From Pseudomonas sp. NFIX28 (GTDB lineage Bacteria; Pseudomonadota; Gammaproteobacteria; Pseudomonadales; Pseudomonadaceae): a stretch of DNA of 64,000 nt. This document shows positions 25,118 to 37,100 of the stretch, in pieces. The notes beneath the pieces were generated by a model that searched no databases, was not told where the DNA came from, and worked only from the letters and a program-made list of their open reading frames with translations. The stretch spans positions 31,029-95,028 of the forward strand of contig NZ_FNPW01000021.1 of assembly GCF_900107395.1 (NCBI RefSeq), given 5' to 3'. A program made the translations under genes and the position numbers. Each line of letters begins with the position of its first letter. Within the stretch, counting starts at the first letter, position 1.

Positions 25118-28100
25118 TTAACGCTGAGCCAGGAAGCGCTCCCCGAGGCCGTCCAGCAAGCTTGGCGAAACGATCATCTGCTCATGGCCAGCCGCAACCC
25201 TGGCCGAGCTGGCCGGTCGCTGGCCGCCCGCCAGGGCGCCGATGGCCTGCTCCAACTCCACGATCTGGGCCTCGCTGTAGTCCGCCGACCACCACAGGTG
25301 CGGGCTGGCCCGCAGCGGCCGGTAGCTGTAGCCGGCAAACAGGCGGCGCAGGTCGTTGAACACCGCATTCACCAACGAGCTGTCGAACTCGGCCTTGAAC
25401 AGCGTCACCGCCCGGTCCAGTTCCGCGCGCGGCAGGTCGGTATGGGCGACCATCCAGGCAAAGATGCTGTCCCAGGACAGCTGCGCCTCGGCTTGCAAGC
25501 GGCTGCCGATCAGCCCGGCCTGCGCCGGGTAGAGCAGGCACAGCTTGTCGATCACCGCGCGCCATTCCGACTCGGCGGCCAGCTCTGCCGCGGGCACCTG
25601 CAACGCCACCGGGCGATGCGCGGCAGTCGCGGGCGGGGTCGGGTCGAACAGCCCGAGGAAGCTGACCTCCTCGCCCATGGCCTCCAGCTCGCTGGCGGCG
25701 TCCATGGCGATCGACCCGCCCAGCGACCAACCGAGCAACCGGTAGGGGCCGTGCGGCTGGACCTTCCTGATATTGCCGACATAGCGCTGCACCATGGCCG
25801 ACCATGAGGTTTCGCTCCAGCCTGCCTGCAGGTAGGCCTCGTTCAGCACCCCGTAGACCGCATGACGGTCCTTGAGCCGCGCCGCCAGCGAGAGGTAGCA
25901 ATAGACAGTGCCGCCCGCCGGGTGGAAACAGAAGACCGGCTGCCCGGTGCCGCCCAGCGCGACGATATTGTCGGCCTTGGGCGCCTGGCGCGTGGTCGCC
26001 AACCGGGCCATTTGCTGCACATCCGGCGAGGTGAAGACGGTGTTGAGGCTCAACTCCAGCCCCAGGGCCTGCTTGATCTCGCTGACCAGCCGCAACGCAT
26101 CCAGCGAGTGGCCGCCCAGTTCGAAGAAGTTATCGGTCAGGCCGACCTTCTCCAGCTTCAGCACATTGGCCCAGATCGCGGCAAGCTGCTGTTCCAGCTC
26201 GGTTTGCGGAGCGACATAGGCCTGCTGCATCTGGCTGGCCTCGGCTTTCGGCAGGGCCTTGCGATCCAGCTTGCCGTTCGGCGTCAGCGGCAGCGTTTCC
26301 AGGAACAGCAGATAGGTCGGCACCATGTAATCCGGCAGGCTCGCCTTGAGTTGCGCCTTGATCGCTTCGCGCAGAGGGGCCTGCAACTCGGCATTACCGG
26401 CCACCTCAATATCAGCCGGGACGATGTAGGCCACCAGTTGCTGGCCGCCCTCGCCGTCCTGCGCGAGGACAAAGGCTTCGCGCACCGCCTCCTGCTGCAC
26501 CAACCGCGCTTCGATTTCCCCCAGCTCGATGCGGAAACCACGCACCTTCACCTGATGGTCGATGCGGCCGATGTATTCGATCACCCCGTCGTCGCGATAA
26601 CGCGTCAGATCGCCGGTGCGGTACAGCCGGCCGCCATCGGTGGCGAATGGGTTGGGTACGTATTTCTCGGCGGTCAGCGCCGGGCGGGCCAGGTAACCCC
26701 GGGTGACCCCGGCTCCGGCCAGGTACAGCTCGCCCGCGCTGCCGGCCGGCAGCGCCTGCAAATCCGCGCTGAGGATATAGCCCTGGGTATTGCTGATGGC
26801 CCGACCGATATTGGCCCGGCCACCTTTTTCCCGGCGGGTGTAAGTGGAATAGGTGGTGTCTTCCGAGGGTCCGTAGAGGTCGTAGACATGCTGAAGCCCC
26901 GGACTTTCATAAAGCTTGTCGACCAGTGTCTGTTTCAGCGGCTCACCGGCCAGATTGACGATGCGCACGCTGGCCGGGATTTGCCCACCGCGCTGTAACG
27001 CGGCGATGGCCGACGGCACGGTGTTGATCAAACGCACCTGATCGCGCGCCGGCAGGTCAGGCAGCTCCAACGCATTGCGTGCCAGGACGATATAACCGCC
27101 CGCCGACAACGTGACAAACAGCTCCCACACCGACAGGTCGAAGCAGATCGAGGTCGAGGCCAAGACCCCTTGCAGGTCCGCCGGGCTGTAGACCTGCAAC
27201 GACCAGTCGATCAGCGCCAGCACGTTGCGATGGGCGATGGCCACGCCCTTCGGCAAACCAGTCGAGCCGGAGGTGTAGATCACATAGGCCAGGTTATCCG
27301 GGGTCGCCACCGCGACTGGATTCTCCGCCGAATAGCCGTCGAGCCAGCCCGCGTCGCCATCCAGTTGCAGAATGTGCAGCGACTCAATACTCGGCAGCAC
27401 TTGCAACAACGCGCTTTCGGTCAGCAGGATCTGCGCCTGGCTGTCCTGGAGCATATGGGCCAAACGATCCTGCGGATAATCCGGATCCAGCGGCACATAG
27501 GCGCCGCCAGCCTTGAGCACCGCCAGCAGAGCCACAACCATCTCCGGCGAGCGCTGCAAGGCCACGCCGACCCGCACTTCCGGGCCGACGCCGGCCTCGA
27601 TCAGCCTGTGCGCCAGGCGGTTGGCCCGGGCGTTCAATTCCCGATAGCTGATGCTTTGCTCGGCAAAGATCAACGCCTGGGCGTCCGGCATGTTGGCGGC
27701 CTGAACCTGGATCAGCTCATGCACGCACCGCTCGCTCGGGAAGTCGCTGACGGGCGGATTCCACTCATGGAGGATTCGCGATTGCTCGGTGGCGCCCAAC
27801 AGCGGCAGCTCGCCCAGGGACCGTTGCGCGTTGAGCATGATGCCCAGCAGCAGGTTCTGCAGCTGCTCGCCCAACTGGCTCACCGCCGCCGGGGAAAAGG
27901 ACGCCAAGGCGTATTTGAATTCCAGGGACAGGCTGTCGCCCATGCCCACCAGCAAGGTCAGCGGGTAGTTGGTCTGCTCGTGGTTGCCCACGCTGCCGAA
28001 GCGCAACTGCCCAGGCGAGCCCTGCTCCAGGGCTTGCGAGACGGGGTAGTTTTCGAACACCAGGATATGGTCGAACAGCGCCTCGCCGCCCAAGCCGGCC

Positions 28101-31100
28101 CAGCGCTGCACGTCATACAGCGGCGTGTGTTCGTAGTCGCGCAGGGCCAGGTTGTGGGCTTGCACCGCTTGCAGCCAGTCGCCAACTCGCATGTCCGGGC
28201 GTGGCGTGGCCACCACCGGCAGGGTGTTGATAAACAGGCCGATCTGCTGCTCCACGCCCTTGAGCTCGGCCGGGCGCCCGGACACCGTGGCGCCGAACAC
28301 CACCGTCTCCTGGCCGGTGCAGCGTTGCAGCAACAGCAGCCAGGCCGCCTGCACCAACGTATTCACCGTGACTTTCTGTTGCCGGGCGAACTCGCCCAGG
28401 CGCCGGGTCTGTTGCGCATCCAGGCTGTGCAGATGGGTTGCATGGCCGCTGGCGGGCAGCGCCCGCGGGGCCGCGACCATGGCCTGGGCCAGGCGTGTCG
28501 GCTCGTCCAGCCCTGCCAATTGTTCCTTCCAGAACCCTTCGCTGGCCTGGGCGTCCTGGCGTTGCAGCCAGGCGATGTAGTCGCGGTAGCGCCCCGGCGC
28601 ATGGCTCGGCAACTGCCCGGCATAACGCTGCAACACCTCACCCAGCAGCTGCGAATTGCTCCAACCGTCCATCAGGATGTGGTGGTTGGTGTAGATCAGG
28701 TGATGGCGGTTGTCGCCGGTGCGCACCAGGACCAGGCGCAGCAAGGGCGCGGTGCCCAGGTCGAAGCCGCGCTGGCGCTCCTGCTCGGCCAGGGCGTCCA
28801 GGGCTTCCGCTGGCTGGCCACGCCCGTCATGTTCGACACAGTCCAGCGCGATCCGCTTGTGCACCACCTGCACCGGTGTCGCCAGCTCGCCCTGCCAGAT
28901 AAAGCTGCTGCGCAAAATATCGTGGCTGTCTATGGCGTCCTGCCAGGCCTGCTGGAAGCGCTGCGGCTCAAGCCCGTCCACGTCGACCCGCAGTTGGTTG
29001 ATGTAGTCGCCCGCGGCCTGCTCATACAAGGTATGGAACAGCATGCCCTGCTGCATCGGCGACAGCGGATAGATGTCTTCGATCTGTGCCGTCGGCACTG
29101 ACAAGCGGTCCAGCTGCGCCTGGGTCAGCGCCGCCAGCGGGAAGTCCGACGGCGTTACCCCGCGATGCTCGGGCTGGCTGCAATGCTCGATCAGCGCCTT
29201 GAGTTCCAAGGCGTAATCGTCGGCCAGGCGCTGGATGGTCGCGCGGTCGAACATCGCCCGGCTGAAGCTCCAGCCCAGGCTCAACTCACCGCCATACACT
29301 TGGCCGTTGAGGCTCAGCCAGTTGCCCAGCGGCGCCTCGGGGCTTTGATCGCGGCCCTTGGCTTCATTGGCCGGGGTGAACAACGCGTCCTGCTCGCCGA
29401 AGCTGGCGTCGAACTGGCCCAGGTAGTTGAAGGTAATGCGCGGCACGGCCAGGGCCTTCAAAGTGGCCCGTGCCTGCTCGTCGCCCAGGTAACGCAAGGC
29501 ACCAAAACCGATGCCTTTATTCGGTACGGCACGCAGCTGTTCCTTGATCTGCTTGATCGACTCGGCCAGGGATTCCCGTGGGCTCAACTTCACCGGGAAC
29601 GCACTGGTGAACCAGCCGACGGTGCGGGTCAGGTCGAGGTTGTCGAACAGCTCCTCGCGGCCATGCCCTTCAAGCTGCACCAAGGTACTGGCGGCGCCGG
29701 TCCAGCGGCCGATGACCCGCGCCAGGGCAGTCAGCAGCAGGTCGTTGATCTGCGTGCGGTAGGCCGCCGGGGCGTCCTGCAACAGCCGTTGGGTCGCGGT
29801 TTTATCCAGCCGTGTATGGACGCTGGCAGCGTGCTTGTTCTGCAACTGGCCGGCGGCGTGGTCCCACGGCAGCCTCGACTCGACGTCCGCCAATTGCGCC
29901 TGCCAGTAGCCCAGCTCCTGCTGCAAGGCCGGGCTGGCGACGTAGGCCCGCAACTGCTCGGCCCAGGCTTGGGTGGAACTGGTCTTGGCCGGCAGCGACC
30001 GGCCCTCCAGCAGCGATTGCAGGTCCTCCAGCAAAATGCGCCAGGACACGCCATCGACCACCAGGTGATGGATCGCCAGCAGTAAACGCTGGCTGCCGTC
30101 GGCCAGGGCGAACAACACCGCGCGCATCAGCGGCCCATCCTCCAGGCTCAAGCTGCGCTGGGCGCGCTCGCCCAGTTGTTCCATTGCCTGGTCGTCGGCC
30201 ACCGTGGCTTCCCAGAGGATCTGCGGCTGCGGGTCCAGCGCCCGATAATGCGCAGTCCAAATGCCGCCCTGCTCGATGAAGCTCAAACGCAGCGCGTCAT
30301 GTTGCTGCACCAAGGCCTGCAATGCCCGCTCCAGCACCTCGCCCTCCAGCGCCTTGGCCGGCTTGAGCAGCACCGACTGGTTCCAGTGCTGGCGCTCGGC
30401 AATCGGCTCTTCGAAGAACCATTGCTGGATCGGCAGCAGCGCGCTGTCGCCCGACACCGGGCCCTGGTCGATCTGCAAGCCACCCTCGCCCTGCTCCGCC
30501 ACCGAAGCCAGGCCCTGCACCGTCTGGTGCTGGAACAACTCCTTGGGAGTAAAACGGATGCCCGCCTGGCGGGCGCGGCTGACCACCTGGATCGAGATGA
30601 TCGAGTCGCCGCCGAGCTCGAAGAAGTTGTCGGTCAGGCCGACCTGTTCCAGCTTCAGCACATCGGCCCAGATCGCGGCGATCTGCTGTTCCAATTCGGT
30701 TTGCGGGGCCACATAAGCCTGCTGCATCAACTGCGCATCGACCTTGGGCAGCGACTTGCGGTCGAGCTTGCCGTTCGGGGTCAGCGGCAAGGCACTAAGG
30801 AACAGCAGGTAGGTCGGCACCATATAGTCCGGCAGGCTTTCCCGCAGACGGGCCTTGATGCTTTCGCGCAACGATGCTTGGCGCTCTGAGTCGAGGGCCA
30901 CGTCCGCGTCCACCGGCACGATATAACCCACCAGCTGCTGCCCGCTCGGCCCGGGCTGGGCGATCACCGCCACTTCCAGCACCGGTTCCTGCTCCAGCAG
31001 CCGCGCCTCGATCTCGCCCAGCTCGATGCGGAAGCCACGCACTTTCACCTGATGGTCGACACGGCCGACGTACTCCACCAGACCGTCGGTGCGGTAACGC

Positions 31101-34100
31101 GTCAGGTCGCCGCTGCGATACAGCCGCGCTCCGCTGGTGCTGTAGGGGTCGGGGATAAAACGCTCGGCCGTCAGCCCTGGCCGATCCAGGTAACCCCGGG
31201 CCACGCCGAGGCCGCCCAGGTACAGCTCGCCCGCCACCCCAACCGGCAACAAATTGAGGTTGGCATCGGCCACGTAGGCGCTGCGATTGCCGACGATATT
31301 GCCGATCGGCGCGTAGGCCGCGTCGCATGGATCGCCGGCGCGGGCTTTCCAGATCAGCGGCGTCACCACCGTCTCGGTGGGGCCGTAGCCGTTGAAGATG
31401 TACTTGGGCCGCAGCACGCGCCAGGCCAGGTCATAGCTGGCCTGGGGCACCGCGTCGCCGCCGAAGCAATACACTCGCACCGCCGGCGGATGGCCGTCGC
31501 GTTCGGCATGCACCGCCAGCTGTTGCAGGTACACCGGCGGGAACACGCCGACGGTCACGCCGTGGCGGTGCATCTGCTCGTAGGTGTATTCCGGCGACCA
31601 CAGGCTGTCGTCGCGAATCAACACGCTGGCGCCGTAGATCAACGGGTGCATCCAGCCTTCATGGGAACCGTCGAAGGCGAACGACATAAAGTGCAGTTCG
31701 CAGTCCGCCGGGCTCATTTCATAACGTTCACCGGTGGCCAGGCTGTGCATCGCCAGCGGCCCGTGGGACACCGCCACACCCTTGGGCAAACCGGTGGAGC
31801 CGGAGGTGTAGATCACGTAGGCGAGGTTTTCCTCGGCCAGGGTCACCTGCGGGCAGGTCGCCGGGTAGGCGGCAAAATCGGCGGCGCCTGCGACGCACAG
31901 GGTCGGCAGGCCGTCCGGAATTGGCAGGCGTTGCAGCAGGTGTTCCTGGGTCAGCAGCAGCCAGGCGCCGCTGTCCTGCATCATGTAGCGCAGGCGGTCC
32001 TGGGGATATTCGATGTCCAGCGGCACATAGACGCCGCCGGCCTTGAGCACCGCGAGAAAGGCCACCATGATTTCCGCGCAACGCGGCATGGCGATCGCCA
32101 CCCGCACCTCCGGCCCCACCCCCAGCTCGACCAGCTTGTGCGCCAACTGGTTGGCCTGGACGTCGAGTTGGCGATAGCTCAGGCGCTGTTCGGCAAAGAT
32201 CACCGCCAGGGCATCCGGGGCCTTGGCCGCCTGGTCGGCGAACAGTTGGTGCACGAAGCGCTCGGTCGGGTAGACCACCTGGGTGTGGTCCCAGTCCTGG
32301 CGGATCCGGCGCTGCTCCTCCAGGGTCAACAGCGGCAGTTCGCCCAGGCCGCATTGCGGTTGCTCGGCCATGCTCAGCAGCAGGCCCTGCAAGTGCCCGC
32401 CCAGCTGGACCATCGCCGACTCCGGGAAAGACTCCCGCGCATAAATCAAATGGAACGCCAGGGTCGAGCCCAGGTTGACGGCGACGGTCAGCGGATAGTT
32501 GGTCTGCTCGTGGTTGCCCACCGCGCCGAAACGCAGCCCCTCGGGTGCGCCTTGCTCCAGGGCTTCGGAGACCGGGTAGTTCTCGAACACCAGGATATTG
32601 TCGAACAGCGCCTCGCCACCCAAGCCGGCCCAGCGCTGCACGTCGTACAGCGGCGTATGTTCGTAGTCGCGCAGGGCCAGGTTGCGCGCCTGCACCGCTT
32701 GCAACCAGTCGCTCGCCGTCATGTCCGGGCGTGGCGTGGCCACCACCGGCAGGGTGTTGATAAACAGGCCGATCTGCCGCTCCACATCCTTGAGCTCGGT
32801 CGGCCGCCCCGCCACCGTGGCGCCGAACACCACGGTGTCCTGGCCCGTGTAGCGTTGCAGCAACAGCAGCCAGGCCGCCTGCACCAGGGTATTCACCGTG
32901 ACCTTCTGCTGCCGGGCGAACTCGCCCAGGCGCTGGGTCTGCCGGGCATCGAGGCCGCACAGGTAATGGCCGTGGCCGTGGGCCAGTGGTTCCTGCTGCG
33001 AACGGGTGAAGGCTTGCACCAGGCGTGTCGGCTCGTCCAGCTCTGCCAGTTGTTCCTTCCAGAACCCTTCGCAGGCCTGCGCGTCCTGGCGCTGCAGCCA
33101 GGCGATGTAGTCGCGGTAGCGCCCCGGCGCCTGGCTCGGCGGCTGGCCGGCGTAGCGCTGCAACACCTCGCCGAGCAGCTGCGAATTGCTCCAGCCGTCC
33201 ATCAGGATGTGGTGGCTGGTGTAGATCAGGTGATGACGGTTGTCGCCGGTACGCACCAGGACCAGGCGCAGCAAAGGCGCGGCGCCCAGGTCGAAACCGC
33301 GCTGGCGCTCGGCGTCGGCCAGGGCGTCCAGGGTTTCCGCTGGCTGGCCACGCCCATCATGTTCGGCAAAGGCCAGGCTGGTTTGCTTGTGCACGATTTG
33401 CACCGGCGTCGCCAGTTCGCCCTGCCAGATAAAGCCGCTGCGCAGAATATCGTGGCTGTCGAGCGCGGCTTGCCAGGCCTGGCGGAAACGTTCGGCATCG
33501 AGCCCGTCCACGTCGACCCGCAGCTGGTTGATGTAGTCGCCCGCGGCCTGCTCGTACAACGTATGGAACAGCATGCCCTGCTGCATCGGCGACAGCGGGT
33601 AGATGTCCTCGACCTGCGCCAGCGGCACCGGCAAATGGTCCAGTTGCTGCTGGGTCAGGGCCGCCAGCGGGAAGTCCGACGGCGTTACGCCGCGATGCTC
33701 GGGCTGGCTGCAATGCTCGATCAATGCCTTGAGTTCTTCGGCGTATTCGTCGGCCAGGCGCTGGATGGTGGCGCTGTCGAACATCGCCTGGCTGAAGGTC
33801 CAGCCCAGGTTCAGCTCGCCGCCGTAGACCTGGCCGTTGAGGCTCAGCCAGTTGCCCAGCGGTGCCTCGGGGCTCTGATCTTCGCCCTTGGCTTCGCCGG
33901 ACGGCGTGAACAAGGCGCCTTGCTCATCGAAGCTGGCGTCGAACTGGCCCAGGTAGTTGAAGGTGATGCGCGGCACCGCCAGGGCCTTGAGCGTGGCTTG
34001 AGCCTGCTCGTCGCCCAGGTAACGCAAGGCGCCAAAGCCGATGCCCTTGTTCGGTACGGCGCGCAGTTGCTCCTTGATCTGCTTGATCGACTCGGCCAGG

Positions 34101-37100
34101 GACGCCTGCGGCGTCAGCTTGACCGGGAACATGCTGGTGAACCAGCCGACGGTGCGGGTCAGGTCGAGGTTGTCGAACAGCTCTTCGCGGCCATGGCCTT
34201 CGAGTTGCACCAGGGTACTGGCGGCGCCGGTCCAACGGCCGATGACCCGCGCCAGGGCGGTCAGCAGCAGGTCGTTGATCTGTGTGCGATAGGCCGCCGG
34301 GGCATCCTGCAACAAGCGCTGGGTATACGCCTTGTCCAGGTGCGTGCTGACGCTGGAGGCATGTTTGTTCTGCAGGCCGCCCGCCTGATGGTCGCAGGGC
34401 AGGCTCGCGTCGGCATCGGCCAGCTGCGCCTGCCAGTAGCCCAGTTCCTGCTGCAAGGCCGGGCTGGCGGCGTAGGCTTGCAACTGCTCGGCCCAGGCCT
34501 GGGTGGAGCTGGTCTTGGCCGGCAGCTTGAGCGCTTGCCCCGCCGCCAGCTGGCCCAGCGACTGCTGCAAATCTTCGAGCAAAATGCGCCACGACACGCC
34601 ATCGACCACCAGGTGGTGGATCGCCAGCAACAGCCGCTGGCTGCCATCGCCCAGGGTAAAGAGCACCGCGCGCAACAAGGGGCCCTGTTGCAGGTCGAGG
34701 CTGCGCTGGGCCCGCAGGCCCTGTTGCTGGAGTTCCTGCGCATCGGCAACCGTGACCTGCCAAAGCAGCGGCTGCTCGCTCGCCTCGCGATAACGCGCGG
34801 TCCAGCCCTGCGCTTGCTCGACAAAACCCAGGCGCAAGGCGTCGTGCTGCAGCACCAGGGCCTGCAATGCCGGCTCCAGCACTCCAGCGTCCAGCGGCCT
34901 GGCCGGCTTGAGCAGCACCGACTGGTTCCAGTGATGGCGCTCGCTCATGGGCTCTGCGAAAAACCACTGCTGCACCGGCAGCAACGCGCTGTCGCCCTGC
35001 ACCAGGCCCTGGTCGATCTGCAAGCCGCCCTCGCCCTGCTCCGCCACCGAGGCCAGGCCCTGCACCGTCTGATACTGGAACAGGTCCCTGGGGCTGAAAC
35101 GAATGCCCGCTTGCCGGGCGCGGCTGACCACCTGGATCGAGATGATCGAGTCGCCACCCAGCTCGAAGAAGTTGTCGGTCAGGCCGACCTGCTCCAGCTT
35201 CAGCACATCGGCCCAGATCGCCGCGAGCTGCTGTTCCAGCTCGGTTTGCGGCGCCACATACACCTGCTGCATCTGGCTGGCCTCGGCTTTCGGCAGGGCC
35301 TTGCGATCCAGCTTGCCGTTTGGCGTCAGCGGTAGGGCCTCAAGGAACAGCAGATAGGTCGGCACCATGTAGTCCGGCAGGTGGGCCTTGAGTTGCGCCT
35401 TGATGGCCTCGCGCAGGTTGGCCTGACGTTCCATATCAAGCGTCACTTCGGCATCGCTCGGCACCACATAGGCCACCAATTGCTGGCCGCCCTCGCCGTC
35501 CTGCGCGAGGACAAAGGCTTCGCGCACCGCCTCCTGTTGCACCAGTCGCGCTTCGATTTCCCCCAGTTCGATGCGGAAGCCGCGCACCTTCACTTGATGG
35601 TCAATCCGCCCGATGTATTCGATTACTCCGTCGTCGCGATAACGCGTCAGGTCGCCAGTGCGGTACAGGCGGCCGCCATCGCTGGCGAACGGGTTGGGCA
35701 CGTATTTCTCGGCGGTCAGCGCCGGGCGGGCCAGATACCCCCGGGTGACCCCGGCTCCGGCCAGGTACAGCTCACCGGCACTGCCGGCTGGCAGTGCCTG
35801 CAAGTCCGCGCTGAGGATATAGCCCTGGGTGTTGCTGATGGCCCGGCCGATATTGGCCCGGCCACCTTTTTCTCGGCGGGTGTAGGTGGAATAGGTCGTG
35901 TCTTCCGAAGGCCCATAGAGGTCGTAGACATGCTGCAACGATGGATTCTCGTAGAGCTTGTCGACCAGGGTCTGTTTCAGCGGCTCACCAGCGAGATTGA
36001 CGATGCGCACGCTGGCCGGGATTTGCCCGCCACGCTGCAAGGCGGCAATCGCCGACGGTACGGTGTTGATCAGCCGCACCTGATCGCGCGCCGGCAGGTC
36101 AGGCAGCTCCAACGCATTGCGTGCCAGGACGATATAACCACCGGCCGACAGCGTGACAAACAACTCCCACACCGACAGGTCGAAGCAGATCGAGGTCGAG
36201 GCCAGCACCCCTTGCAAATCCGCCGGGCTGTAGACCTGCAACGACCAGTCGATCAGTGCCAGCACGTTGCGATGGGCGATGGCCACACCTTTGGGCAAAC
36301 CAGTCGAGCCCGAGGTGTAGATCACATAGGCCAGGTTGTCCGGGGTCGCCACCGCGACAGGATTCTCTGCCGAATAGGCATCAAGCCAACCTTCCTCGGC
36401 ATCCAGTTGCAGGATTTGCAGCGACTCAATACTCGGCAGCACCTGCAACAAGGCGCTCTCGGTCAGCAGGATTTGCGCCTGGCTGTCGCGCAACATATGC
36501 GCCAAACGATCCTGCGGATAATCCGGGTCCAGCGGCACATAGGCGCCGCCGGCCTTGAGCACCGCCAGCAGGGCCACGACCATTTCCGGCGAGCGCTGCA
36601 AGGCCACGCCGACCCGCACTTCCGGGCCGACACCCGCCTCGATCAGCTTGTGCGCCAGGCGGTTGGCCCGGGCGTTCAGCTCTTGGTAACTGAGGGCCTG
36701 TTCACCGAACAGCACGGCCCGGGCATCAGGTGTTGCAACGGCCTGCACCTGGATCAGCTCATGCACGCACCGCTCGCTCGGGAAGTCGCTGATGGGCGGA
36801 TTCCACTCATGGAGGATTCGCGATTGTTCGGCGGCAGCCAGCAGCGGCAAGTCCCCCAGGCGCTGGTTCGGCTGTTCGACCATGCCTTGCAGCAACCGCA
36901 CCCAGCACTGGGCCATGCGCTCGATGGTGCTGGCCTCGAACAGGTCGGTGGCGTAGGTCAGGGAAGCCCAGAGGCCGTCCTCGGCCTCGAAGGTGTCGAG
37001 CGTCAGGTCGAATTGCGCGGCACGCCCCTTCCAGCTCAGGGTCTCGATGCACAGGTCGTCCAGGCGCTGGCTGTGCCCGTCTTTCTTGACCGCGGTCTGG